A stretch of DNA of 64,000 nucleotides from Galerina marginata (lineage: Eukaryota > Basidiomycota > Agaricomycetes > Agaricales > Galerinaceae). The notes beneath the pieces are model-generated. The model made no database searches. It was not told the DNA's origin and worked only from the letters and a program-made list of their open reading frames with translations. The stretch is from contig JAECYW010000016.1 of assembly GCA_023014335.1 (NCBI GenBank), positions 930,001-994,000 of the forward strand, read 5' to 3'. Numbering within the stretch: position 1 is the first letter of the stretch; the number at the start of each line of letters is the position of its first letter. The position numbers and the translations under genes are program-made. This document shows positions 47,724 through 58,700 of the stretch, piece by piece.

Positions 47724-48504
47724 ATGACAGGAGGGAAAATGGCTGCGGGAGAGCTCCTTGCCCAGGGATATCGTGAACCGGCCCGTAAGCAGAAGATCGC
47801 TCAGCACAAGCCCTTTCTACTTCCGTTTCCCGGAAACTTTGCTTTTGTAGCTGCCTACACAAAGGGTGGTCTTGTCTTGTGGCCCTCAACGTTTATTCCT
47901 ATGGACCAGTCAGAGATCGAGATACACGCGTCAAAACCTCTACGAATGCTGTTATCATGCAAAAATTACTTGATAGAGCATGCAATCGAAGCGACAGATG
48001 ACGAAGACATCGATGAAGAATCGGTACTGGAGGCTTTGTGGGAGTACGAAGGGTACGTTAAAAATATACTACTCTATTCCTAACTAACGTATTAGTTTCA
48101 TTCTCCTTCAGTTTTCTCCGTCACAGATTCAATCCTCCACCTCAGTCGTCAGACTCAGCTGAGAACAACGATGAATCTGACGCTGTCAGTGTACGTGGAT
48201 CCATTGCAGAATCAGTATCATCAGATCACCGTGAAGCAATGTGGGAGATACAATCGTGAGCCAATTGTGCTACAAATTTCCAGTCCTCGTCCTTATTTAT
48301 CCTTCCTTCAGCGAATTTATGCAACGTTATGCCTGGTGGAAGGTATGCGACAGCTGCCAGCGGAACAGCTAACTACGTACGTGTAATTAAATCTAGCAAT
48401 ACAATGGCCTCAACGTGTTTTCTTCATAGACCGTGTCTCATTATCCTGGAAGACAAGACTGGTTCAAATTCTGGGCTATCCACTCCATGGATGGGTGCTG
48501 CTGA
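47724..48504 (+). CDS. Hypothetical multi-exon protein
   Basis: Starts MTGGKMAAGELLAQGYREP (ATG 47724 or 47739), followed by FLLPFPGNFAFVAAYTKGG, LVLWPSTFIPMDQSEIEIH and an acidic stretch (AIEATDDEDIDEESVLEAL). Three introns (about 48053-48111, 48256-48311 and 48343-48430) connect GFLRHRFNPPP, SDHREAMWEIQS, EFMQRYAWWK and a final exon SHYPGRQDWFKFWAIHSMDG ending at 48504. Consistent phases across splices and clean exon content support a real gene. I do not recognise a family. Proteins of this kind occur in repeat-rich parts of Agaricomycete genomes, but that is a weak recollection. Confidence 0.6.
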
Positions 48505-50100
48505 ATAAGTCGTCATTGACCTGTCAAAAGGAGGAGCGATACCCCCGAATTGGCCAAGCAGTCGAAGGCGCTCGAAGTTGAAACGAAGTTTAGATTTGGG
48601 ATGGAGAGGTTGATCTATTTAGTGCTGTGCGGGCGGTTTGACATGTCGCTGCAATGGCGCTACGAGAATTGTTAAAAGTAAGGAAGGCGTGGCGGGATGC
48701 ACAGTCAGTATGCTTTTTCTATACCGGGACCCTTCCTCGTACTCACCTACTGTAGGCGATCTTTCTCAGGAAGCAAACGACATTGCCCACGAAAAATGGT
48801 GCAATGACCGCGCAGCCCAGTTTTTGTGCATCCTTGTTTTAAAATGTTGTAGCAAATTTTGTCACGGACGAAGTCGGTTCTATTATGCTGGCATCTTCTG
48901 GAACTTAACAAGAAACATTCCCTCCCAGGCAATAGCTCCTGTCAGAAACAGCGTCACAAACCTTAGTGTCTCTTCTCATACGCATGCCCCGTTGGTCCCT
49001 TCTGCATGTCCACTCCGTTTTATTGGAGAAGATTCATCAGGGTTTTATCGGTGTTGACAAGAAATCCCCCGTGAACATATCTAGGACGCCTGGCATTGCT
49101 GGGCTGCTCAGGATCAGGTACGAGGTTGCAGTCCACAGCGATCTTTTCGATAAAAGTCCTGTCAAACAAGAGCATGGCGACGTTAGTAATGATGGACAAA
49201 CAATTCTTCGTGGCGTGCTTGATGCTGTGACCTTGGGGTATGATGAATCACTCTTTTTATTTGTAAAATTCTGGCTGACAGTTTGATACGAGACTGGGAG
49301 GCCGTGATAATGACGTTCGATCAGTCGCGGCATCCTGCTTACTGCCTTTGGCTGAACACATTGTCCAGCAACTTCCCGAATCACTCGAGAATATTTTAAT
49401 CGCTTAGAGACTGTCTTAGTGACATGAAAGATGATCTTAGCTCAAGCATTGGAGTCGTTATGGATTTACTTGGTAATGGTTTTCCCTTGCAATCGGACTA
49501 AGCTGAACATGCACATGGTAGGGAAGCTGGTCGGCTATGAGCAAGCAGTTGAGATCTTAGCCAGGGAATCTGTGTCGTGAGTGGTTTCATTGTTCAAATT
49601 GAAGTGCTAAACAAAAACTGATTTAAGGCTGCCACTGTCGACGTTGGCTCAGACCTCCTTTCGGCATACAATTCCAAACATACGATGGGATGTAGTTAAG
49701 ACTACTGGTCCCTTCATGAAGGCGCCTTTGCTTCCAAAGGACTGGGTTGCGGCTCTTTTCAATTGTCCGTTATTCCAGAGCCTTGCCTGTGAAGAGCGCT
49801 CGTATATTCGTGATCATGATGTCAGCCTATCTGCACGGCAACCGCCTTTGTATTCCCGTCCGATTCGCCTGGCAGAATTTCGATAGTTGCCCAGCAGTTG
49901 ATTCTGGATTGGCATGGAATTATGATGACACCCCTTGGCGTATTGATCGATGCGCCTGCATTTTACAACCCCTCGATTGCAGTCTCACCACGGTTCTGAA
50001 TGCTAGCGACCTCTTAGTTATTGATAGATTGATGGTACGCGTCATAATTTCATTCGAGACCAGACTACTAACATTGATATTCTAGCAGATCCCCTAACTC
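48505..50100 (+). other. Coding-like but fragmentary region
   Basis: Several plus-strand open frames have natural composition but no clear joint model: DLSQEANDIAHEKWCNDRAA at about 48758, IHQGFIGVDKKSPVNI at about 49027, LRIRYEVAVHSDLFDKSP near 49110, and TLAQTSFRHTIPNIRWDVV near 49640. Possible donors and acceptors exist, but the frames shift often. It may be a decayed gene or one with many introns. No domain recognised. Confidence 0.3.
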
Positions 50101-51091
50101 AAACGATTCTAGGACCAACATCCCGTCTTCCAAACCGATCTCAGTCCCTCCTACTTCATCCCACCTGCCAAACCTTCGTCCTTCCTCTCGCCGTGTCGCA
50201 TACGTCGTCTCCGTCTTTCAAACCGACGCCAGCCCTTCCCATATCCCGCGGCTCCGTCGTTGACCTCTGTCCAGGCCACGAACCAGTGCACCAGCACCTG
50301 TTTCGCCTTCGTTTGGCTGAAGAACCTCGTCAGAGCCTGCCAAAAGTAAGTAAAGATCAGTTCCCGTAGTTTTCATCGACTTACTTACTTGCTTAGTGCA
50401 TTCAAAGTCGACGAGTGACGTCCCGCGAGCCTAGTCGCGTCAAGTCGAATTTAGAGCAACCTGTCAAGATAACGCGGTAAGTAACGCTTCATATTGTTAT
50501 CTAATTCTGCTTGCCTTCTTTCTATGACCCTCGCAGCCTGCACTTGGCCATCTACTTCAAAAGTTCCGCCGACCCTTCCTTCACCTCCCGGCATCTCCCC
50601 CGGCGCCCTCGTTGACCCCGCAGCCTCAACCCGTCTTCTATGCCGACACAGTAAGCACGTTTTCGTTGACTCGCCAGCTCGCGATTTCACGCCGGGCGTT
50701 GGTCTAGGTAGAACGAGGACATCAGCCGCGAATTCGGAGCCAAAAACGGACGAGGAGACTTACCATGGCCTATTCGTGAATTCAACACCCTTTCCCTCCC
50801 TCAAACCTGCCAGTACACGTCAGACGGCCTCCCGCATCGATAACGAACACTCTGCATACCAGGAATCCCACCCATCCGTCGTTCGCAGCGCCCTCGTTGA
50901 CCCCCAGCCTCAACTCAGGTCGCCGTGGACCTTCCCGCGGCGATACGAATCGCACACGCCATCGTGTGCACGAACGAGTTCAGCGCCCGTTTCGTGTTTG
51001 TCAAGGCTCCGGTGAAGGGACGGCCTTGAAGCTAGCTCTGAAATCTTTGCATTTCGCAAACCCTATACAATTTTTGAACTTAGAATAAGCA
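50101..51091. other. Repeat-bearing region left of the retroelement
   Basis: Includes the second dispersed repeat copy (50319-50486). A block CGCCCTCGTTGACCCC with CAGCCTCAAC follows at about 50605 and again at about 50890, and a related GTCGTTGACCTCTG near 50256. These are likely remains of an older duplicated element. No gene is supported. Confidence 0.4.
50319..50486 (+). repeat. Dispersed repeat copy 2 (also at 39377-39574)
   Basis: Same ordered blocks as copy 1: GAAGAACCTCGTCAGAGCCTG, TAGTCGCGTCAA, GAGCAACCTGTCAAGATAA and GTAAGTAACG. Direct orientation. The unit between the first and the GAGCAA block is about 20 bases shorter than in copy 1. Confidence 0.6.
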
Positions 51092-51141
51092 TCTATGCAG
51101 TGACTATTTAATAGTCCGAGTAGTCAGACACGCTGCATAGA
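51092..51141. repeat. Nested inverted repeat at the left border of the retroelement
   Basis: TCTATGCAG ... CTGCATAGA (9-base perfect arms) enclose TGACTA ... TAGTCA (6-base arms), with ACTATT/AATAGT inside. Base composition changes at about this point, from the ordinary to the CGCG-rich style that continues to the right edge. It may mark an element end or a regulatory hairpin. Confidence 0.6.
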
Positions 51142-52728
51142 CTAGAGGAAACTACCGTACGCGACGAGGTGCTGCGAGCAGGACGGACTTATAACTACAG
51201 AATCAATTAAATCTGTACATTAAGGCCGCGGACTCCCAGCATTGTGAACGCGAGCCAGCCTGGACAAGTAAAGAAAAAAGTGCAGGTCTCTAGTACAAAT
51301 AAGAAAGGACTACTATCCGAGGTTATGGGGCCCACGATAAGCGCCAACAAAGTTAGCGCGCGCCTCCACATTAGGCAATGAACGGAGCTTCTCCTTCTCA
51401 GCATCGCGTCACGGCAATTGCCGCGGCCAGACCAAAGAAGCATCGGGTGACTCGGACATATAAAAATAGACGAGGACCGGTCTGGAACTTGCTGACATCA
51501 GACAACTGATGACGACAAACTCGTCCCTAGAGATGCCGCGTCTCGCCGATACCCTCTAGGATGGATGACTGTGCAAGTTCGCGTCAGCATGAACTCTAGC
51601 AAGATTAGATACGGACGCGTCCGAGATGACCGAGAACCTCCAAACTCTCCGGGCATCAGATGGGCTAAAAATAGAAGGAATATCGGACGCGGCCGACGAG
51701 CCGAGTCAGGAGCCGACCAATCAGAAAAGCTTACGCGTTCTACTTGAGTCAGCACTGGCCAAGGCTGATATCTGATGAGGTCACACAGATAACGCGGGAT
51801 ATTGAAGTCATACAGATTAGCGCGCGGACGCGTCTTAAAGATTGGTCAAGTAGTTTACGCGAATGTATCACATGTATCAGCTCTAATGTACTATAAAAGC
51901 AGTAGAACTACATAGGTAGAGACAAGCAATTTACTACCCACGAGATTATACTCCAGTCGTTTGCGCGGCACAATAAGAGTCTCTAAAATTGTAACTTGAC
52001 TTCGAGGAATTTCAAACCAATTGATTGTTCGCGTTGATAACGGAATTTCACCTTTGTGATCTGAGTGATAACTATTCGAGAGATTTGAACAACGATCCTA
52101 TTTCACCTGTCTTTATTGACTTGAACAAGGCTTCAGTGGCCATCCGATTAGCCGCGGTACGAGTACTTTGGTAGTGCGCCGCGTGTCTAAGACCTGGACT
52201 GTAGCAGGAACAACTTCGAGGGTTGTAGACTGCTCTGGACATTGTAGTATCTATCACGTTCACGCTAGTAAAGGGTTTTGGTGGCCCAAGTTTCGTTAGT
52301 ACGCGTCCCGAGTGACGTCGAGTTCAGTGTCCCGAGTGACAAGTCAGTACGCGCCCGAGTGCCCGTTTTCTCAGTTACACAAGAAGTGTAGTCTCAGTAT
52401 CGACCCCAAATACCAATAAAAACTTTATACCTGTTCACCTCTGTGGTGGCCGCGTCGCTTAGGTCAATTAACGAAGTGTCCGCGGCGGCTGCGTAACCTT
52501 TGAATATCTCGTTTGACTCTCGATATTATAAAACCTCTGTCCCTCCCAAAAAGAACTAGTCAATTATATTGATTGATTGATTGGGTGTTTTGTCCGCGTC
52601 ACTTGTAGAGTCTGATTTACAGAAGATTTTGGTTGTTTTGGTTGATTGGTTTTATTGAGAGATAAAACTATCTACTACGACCGCGTCTCTTTTGTGTTTC
52701 GGAGTCACCCCGCAGCAAGCATCTCATC

Positions 52729-52746
52729 TGGAGCCCACCGCGAGGG
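52729..52746 (+). other. Candidate tRNA primer-binding site
   Basis: TGGAGCCCACCGCGAGGG, starting with the TGG complementary to a tRNA 3' CCA end, two bases after a possible LTR end (TCTCA). The position about 160 bases before gag fits. The tRNA was not identified. Confidence 0.45.
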
Positions 52747-52889
52747 AGGGTTAATACTAGAGTCAAGTCAGATAAAACAATTGTTACAAACACGTCCATA
52801 AAACCAAAACCATCTATTCTTTTGAAGGATCAGCTATACCCTGAGACTTTAAGAAAATAGCGGGCAAAGGCAAAGCGAAAGAGGAACGC

Positions 52890-54590
52890 GTGGAGCAAGA
52901 AAGTACTGAAGGAGCCGCGACCACAAGTCAAGTCCCTCAGACCGTAACTGTCCGGCGACCGACGAGAACCACAGTCAATTCTAATAGACCCGTAGTTCCG
53001 TATCAGGACAAGCTACCAAGCGTTAGTAAATCTAAACCAGCCAAGCCTAAAAATCCAGCTCAGGAACGCTACAGACAGCGGATCGAAGCTAATTTGGATC
53101 ACCAACAAAGACGAGCCAGTATAGAACCTGAAGATATAATCAGGTCCACCTCTGCACTCGCTTTAACAACACCATCAACTGTGGCACAAAGTACAGTCAA
53201 CCCAATACCCGACGTAGTCCCAGAACCCATAATAAGTTCAGACAAAATGACTATGCCAATCCCGGGCTCGCGAGACGCGCCCAAGTTCGACGAAGACCAG
53301 CCATCGGAACTACTACGATTTATTAGTAGGATCGAGGACTTGTACAAAACAAATAAGATAGAAGACGATGCAGAAAAGAAAAAGCTCCTAGGAAAGTACG
53401 CGACAGCCGTAACAGAGTCTGAGTGGCAGGCGTTTGCTTCCTACAAAGAACCAGGAACCTGGGAAGATTATAAGAAAGAAATTATAAAAAGTTACCCCGA
53501 GGCCGCGGCCCTAGAGACAGGCTCGCTAGAGAGGTTGGAAAAGATAATCCGCGCGAAGGGAGGTGGCAGGCGCATCAGAGAGGAAAACCTAGAAGAACTC
53601 TTGAGTTTGAAAAGGTCCTTCTGTGCCGAAGCTGCTAAACTTCTAACGCCTCCAGCTTTAATGTCTAACCGGGAACTAGTTTTAAAATTTTATTCTTGTC
53701 TTCACCCAGAGTTTGTAAGGCGTATCGAAGATAGGCTGGACCTTCTCAGTGACAGGACTAAGCCAACGGCGCCTGATGGTACCGTCGAGAGGAAGAGGAA
53801 CGAGGATCGCTTTACTCTTAACGATGTGATCGATGCCGCGATAATAGTCGCGGAACGTAACTACCAGTCAGGAAGTCGGTATGGCACTAACGAAACTGCC
53901 GCGGCCTATGGTAGACCGGACGCGTCTTATGATAGGGAAGCAATCCCAAAACTAGAAGAAGGTATGGCGACATTACAAGATTCCTTTAAGCTCCAAGCTC
54001 GGACAACGCAGGACATATCGACGCGGCTCGATCAAATGTTCAACGCGATAAATGGACTAAAACGGGCGCCTACTCCTACTCCGTTTAACGGACCACCAGC
54101 TAATCCACCGGGAATGTACAACAGGAACAATACGTACATGGGCCGCGATTCCAATGGAAATATCTGTTTCTACTGTAGGGAGACGGGTCATCGCATTGGT
54201 GATTGTCCACATGCTAGTAAGCATGTTTCCTATGGTTGGGTAGTACGGAATGAGACAAACAAAATCCGACTACCTAACGGCGACCTAGTACCGTTAGACG
54301 GAAACAAGACAATGAAAGAAGTGATTGAGTTCAAGAACCGCGGCAAACCAGCGGTTCCGGCGAGACAACCCGCACCACAAACGGGCTTCTTCCAAGATGT
54401 GGACGAAGACTACGACGTCTTCTACACTCAAGCCCATGATAGGTTGGCAAGTGACGCAGAGATCGCGAGACACTTAGCACTCCTCTCTCAAGAGTATGGC
54501 AGAGATGCTGTCGATAGGGTGTTAACAAGGGCTGAATTCGCTAGGGCAGAAGCCGCGGACCAGACCTCGTCTCAGTCGGGTTTTCAGTAA
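52890..54590 (+). CDS. gag: Retroelement Gag (nucleocapsid/capsid) protein
   Basis: Structural protein that packages the element RNA. A Lys/Pro-rich N-terminus leads to SRDAPKFDEDQPSELLRFI, the usual start of a Ty3-type capsid domain, then ESEWQAFASYKEPGTWEDYK and KFYSCLHPEFVRRIEDRL. Near the C-terminus is one zinc knuckle, CFYCRETGHRIGDC (CX2CX4HX4C), at about 54165. No ATG occurs in this frame near 52890: the frame is open from 52845, and the first ATG gives MTMPIPGSRDAPKFDE at 53248. The true start may therefore be 53248, a non-AUG codon, or an upstream exon. The frame ends TCGGGTTTTCAGTAA, which contains the -1 slippery heptamer at 54578-54584. Confidence 0.85.
   Translation: MEQESTEGAATTSQVPQTVTVRRPTRTTVNSNRPVVPYQDKLPSVSKSKPAKPKNPAQERYRQRIEANLDHQQRRASIEPEDIIRSTSALALTTPSTVAQSTVNPIPDVVPEPIISSDKMTMPIPGSRDAPKFDEDQPSELLRFISRIEDLYKTNKIEDDAEKKKLLGKYATAVTESEWQAFASYKEPGTWEDYKKEIIKSYPEAAALETGSLERLEKIIRAKGGGRRIREENLEELLSLKRSFCAEAAKLLTPPALMSNRELVLKFYSCLHPEFVRRIEDRLDLLSDRTKPTAPDGTVERKRNEDRFTLNDVIDAAIIVAERNYQSGSRYGTNETAAAYGRPDASYDREAIPKLEEGMATLQDSFKLQARTTQDISTRLDQMFNAINGLKRAPTPTPFNGPPANPPGMYNRNNTYMGRDSNGNICFYCRETGHRIGDCPHASKHVSYGWVVRNETNKIRLPNGDLVPLDGNKTMKEVIEFKNRGKPAVPARQPAPQTGFFQDVDEDYDVFYTQAHDRLASDAEIARHLALLSQEYGRDAVDRVLTRAEFARAEAADQTSSQSGFQ
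54578..54584 (+). promoter_or_regulatory. -1 ribosomal frameshift heptamer at the gag-protease junction
   Basis: GGGTTTT read as G GGT TTT in the gag frame, the X XXY YYZ form. One codon (CAG) and the gag stop (TAA) follow. A shift to the -1 frame continues with TCA GTA AGT TCG into the protease frame, which is open through the junction. A stimulatory RNA structure was not examined. Confidence 0.7.
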
Positions 54591-54595
54591 GTTCG

Positions 54596-55780
54596 ATGAA
54601 GGGGGTGGCGACTTCCTCTTCTAGACCAGCGGATAAGTCAACCAAAACGAAGCCCCCGGAGAACAGTCGAAGCGTTAGGTTTGCAAAAAGAAATGCAGCC
54701 CGCGAAGAGATAGATAATGAGACAGAAGCTGAGGAAGAGGCCAACAGCGACGAAGAAGAGGTAGCAGAAGTACGTCGTGAACCGACGCGGCCTGGAAAGA
54801 AAGTCAAAGAGAGGACATCGACAAAGGAGAGTCTCCCTAAGGCAATAATAAAACCTAAGGAGCTACCTTACGTAGATGTTCCACCTTTGAAATCAGTCCA
54901 GCGACCCACTGGAACGCCTCAACCAACGACCAGTGAGGAAGTGCCGCGCCCGGGACCGTCCTACAAAACCCAAGCGCCAGTGGAAGAACAGGCTGATTCA
55001 GAAAAGGTTCTGGAAGAGATATTGGATTTATCAGTATCCATCCCCTTGAGAAACCTTTTGGGTAACGCGCCTAACATTCGCGACGCGCTAAAAAGGAACG
55101 TCACTAAGACTCGGAAACCGGTGCTCATGGAGGAATTGTTGGAAGAAGACGCGCGCAGTAGGGAGATCGAGACAGGTCTAACAGTAGATCAGCTACCAGT
55201 ATCTAATTATATGCTGGCTGGCATACTTAACGACCAAAGTCTGAGACCTGATCTGAAAGTCGCGTCGGATCCGTACCTACAATTTGCTCAAACCCATGAT
55301 GGCGCGGTACCCAAAGAAGTCTATGTGGCGCGCGACACTTATGCTCTGAGATCTCTCTATCCGAAGATCAATAATATCGGACAAGAAGAGTCTATTGTAG
55401 ATAGTGGGTCACAGATAGTGTCCATGGCAGAAGCTATAGCGGTAGAAATGGGTTTGACTTGGAATCCTAATATCACTATTAACATGCAAAGCGCCAATGG
55501 GTCAGTCGAGAAAAGTTTAGGACTAGCAGAAAATGTCGCGTTCCAGTTTGGAGGGGTTACGGTGTACCTACAAGTGCACATCATTAAAAATCCCGCTTAC
55601 CGCGTCCTGCTAGGCCGACCATTTGATGTGTTGACTAGCAGCACGGTACAGAACAGCGACGATGGGGATCAACGGATTGTAATTAACGATCCCAATAGCA
55701 ATAACAGAGCTGTGCTACCTACTTATCGCCGCGGCGAGAGTCCGGATGTCCTTCAGAGGAAGAAGGCTCAGGCTTTTTAG
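54596..55780 (+). CDS. Retroelement aspartic protease (Pro)
   Basis: The frame is open before the ATG at 54596 and reachable from gag by a -1 shift. The first 200 residues are Lys/Glu/Pro-rich ([18 protein letters not shown]). The retropepsin fold follows: [18 protein letters not shown] with the catalytic DSG near 55398, [19 protein letters not shown], and the closing [12 protein letters not shown]. This matches the ILGRPF ending of Ty3 proteases. It cleaves the element polyprotein. The frame stops with TAG at 55778. Confidence 0.85.
   Translation: MKGVATSSSRPADKSTKTKPPENSRSVRFAKRNAAREEIDNETEAEEEANSDEEEVAEVRREPTRPGKKVKERTSTKESLPKAIIKPKELPYVDVPPLKSVQRPTGTPQPTTSEEVPRPGPSYKTQAPVEEQADSEKVLEEILDLSVSIPLRNLLGNAPNIRDALKRNVTKTRKPVLMEELLEEDARSREIETGLTVDQLPVSNYMLAGILNDQSLRPDLKVASDPYLQFAQTHDGAVPKEVYVARDTYALRSLYPKINNIGQEESIVDSGSQIVSMAEAIAVEMGLTWNPNITINMQSANGSVEKSLGLAENVAFQFGGVTVYLQVHIIKNPAYRVLLGRPFDVLTSSTVQNSDDGDQRIVINDPNSNNRAVLPTYRRGESPDVLQRKKAQAF
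55770..55780 (+). promoter_or_regulatory. Possible second -1 shift site, protease-polymerase junction
   Basis: AGGCTTTTTAG: the protease frame reads GCT TTT TAG. A one-base backward slip on the T run reads TTT TTA GAT and enters the polymerase frame, which is open upstream. It is not a canonical heptamer (GGCTTTT), so this is weaker than the gag-protease site. The polymerase frame has no ATG near its start. Confidence 0.45.
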
Positions 55781-55794
55781 ATCACCTTGAGGAA

Positions 55795-58700
55795 TTGATC
55801 CCTGATCAAGGAGAGGTAGCGCTGTTGTTCGAGTTGAATGAAGAAACTCAGACTATATCCATTGCAGGATATGCTGAACCGAAAGGACAGAAGTTTTCAG
55901 ACGAAGGTGTTAGGAACGCCTTCCTAGCCGCGGCAATACACGAAGACGACATAGACAAGTCAGACAAGGAAAAAGTGCAGGCTTTCTTTCAGCAAGGAGA
56001 AGTGTTCTCGGCGTCCTCTGGACCTGCCGCGTCGGTTTTCTTAGGAAAGAAATACAAACCTGTAGCTCAGAAAGTAAAACCCGTCTATGCTGAATTGCCC
56101 GAAAAATTTAGAATCAAGAGAGAAATTAAGGGAGATCCGTTAGAAAATATGCCGAAGTTAAGTACGCACCCACCTGAGTTTACTCCCACTGGACGGTATA
56201 CCGCGGAACGACAACAGGCATTTGATAAGGTACATGACGGTGATTTCTTACTCCCAGAAGAAAGAAAACTGGTCCACCATTTTATGATGGAGCAGAACGG
56301 CGCTTTTGCTTGGGATGACACTGAACGCGGACAATTTAGGGAAGATTTCTTCCCTCCCGTAGTCATCCCTACCGTAGAACACACTCCTTGGGTATATAAA
56401 AATATTCCCATACCTCCCGGACTATACGACGAGGTTTGTAAAATAATCAAGTCAAAAAGGGACTCAGGGGTCTATGAGCCGTCGAACTCGTCATTCAGAT
56501 CTAGATGGTTTACTGTAGTAAAGAAGGATGGAAAAAGTCTAAGGATAGTACACAGTCTGGAACCTTTGAATGCAGTTACCATCGCGCATTCGGGTCTGCC
56601 ACCGGCTACAGAAGATTTAGCCACCCATTTCGCGGGCCGCGCCTGTGGAGGCATGTTTGATTTATATGTAGGATATGACGAGCGGATACTTGACGAGTCA
56701 AGCCGCGACCTCACTACTTTTCAGACGCCCTACGGAGCAATGCGTTTGGTAACACTACCTATGGGTTGGACAAACTCTGTGCCAATATTCCACGATGATG
56801 TGACTTTTATTCTACAGCCGGAAATTCCACATTGCACGATACCCTACATAGATGATGTGCCCGTCCGCGGCCCCAAGACACGATACAAGCTGGAGGACGG
56901 ATCATATGAAACTATACCAGAAAATGCAGGAATTAGAAGGTTTGTATGGGAACACATACAGAATGTAAACAGAATTGTACAACGGATGAAGTACTGTGGT
57001 GGAACCTTCTCTGGTACTAAGTCGACTATCTGCGCGGCCGAAATCACTGTTGTCGGGCACTTGTGTACCATGGACGGACGAAAACCTACTACTGAACGTA
57101 TCAAGGTCATAGAGGACTGGGGCCCGTGTAAAGACCTGTCCGATGTCCGAGCGTTTTTAGGAACCGCGGGCGTACTCAGATCGTATATCTCCAATTACGC
57201 GGAGCGGGCGCGTCATCTTCAAAAGTTGACGCGGCTCGACACTCCATTTGTTTGGGGTCCCGATCAAGAAAAGAGTATGGCCATGTTAAAAGATGGAGTG
57301 CGAAATTCGTACGCGCTCCAACCTATTGATTACGAAGGACAAGGGGCTGTTGTTTTAGCAGTAGACACTTCATATATTGCAGTGGGGTACTACATCTATC
57401 AGGAAGATAAAGATGATCCCAAGAAGCATCGTTTTGCAAAATTCGGCTCCATCACACTAAGTGATCAGGAGGCGCGGTACTCACAACCAAAACGAGAGCT
57501 GTATGGATTAAAGAGAGCTTTGACTGAGAATAAAAAGTGGTTAATAGGAGTCAGGAAACTGATAGTGGAAACGGACGCGCAGTTCATAGGGGGAATGCTA
57601 CATAATCCGGACATGATGCCTAACGCGGTAATTAACCGCTGGATAGAGCAAGTCGGGCTGTTTCATTTTACTCTACGTCACAAGGCGGGGAAAACCTTTG
57701 GCCCTGACGGATTGTCGCGGCGCCACCGCCAGCCTAATGATCCCAAACCACCGGAGACAGAGAATGACGACGACGATCCTTCGGGACCGGTAGAAATAGA
57801 AATAGCAAATCCTGATGATCCGCCGTTAAGACCGATTGAGGAGTTCGCGGATCAAATAGATAATAGGAAAGGATTCACACAAGCCATAGTGGATAATGTG
57901 TTTATTCAAGCTGGAGTAGGACCTCGCATAGAATTAGCAGAGGTAACCGACCCGCTGCCGCGTCCTATAGTAGACTTTGTAGATGACATTGAAGAAACGC
58001 AAGGTCACTTCAAAGGCATTGCAAAGTCGGTGGATTGCTTCGCGACCGAGCTCGCAGAGGCTGACATCTTCCGACTGCAAGAAAAGGATCAACTAGAAAA
58101 TTATTTGACCACTAATAGTGTACAATTGGGACCCGAAAGACGCAACATGGTACAACAGTTAGTTAATGTGCTAGCCCTACCAGACGAGACTGACTTCAAG
58201 AATAAGTCTGGCGCGTACCCAGAATTACATCGGACTCCTAGCGCTAAAGAACAGGATAATAGGATATCTTGGGTTCTGAAGTGGTTTAATAATAAAAGGT
58301 TCAGGCCCGCGGGCTTGAAAGAAAAAGAGTACACACAGTTTATCAGATTTGCGAACCGTTTTATAATGTATGAGGGACGACTGTACCATAGAGGACAGGA
58401 AGCCAAGCATAGGTTATACGTAGAAAAGAAAAGAAGGATGTATATGTTGACCGCGGCACACGACCATGTTGGTCATCGAGGCTTCTATGCTACCAATCAG
58501 TTACTAATACAGAGGTTCTGGTGGCCAGAAATGGAGAAAGACGTCAATTGGTTTATCAAGACTTGCCATGTATGCCAAGAACGTCAGAAGACTATGTTAA
58601 AGATAAAGCCAGTCATTACTCATACGCCGTCAATCTTCCAGACATTGCACGCGGACGTGATGCATATGACGCCCGCGTCTAATGGGTGTCCTTATATTGC

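Noticed and set aside
50494..51015. 173-residue plus-strand open frame rich in Ser/Pro
   Set aside because: Contains two copies of a nucleotide repeat (GCGCCCTCGTTGACC) and low-complexity sequence; more likely repeat DNA than a gene.
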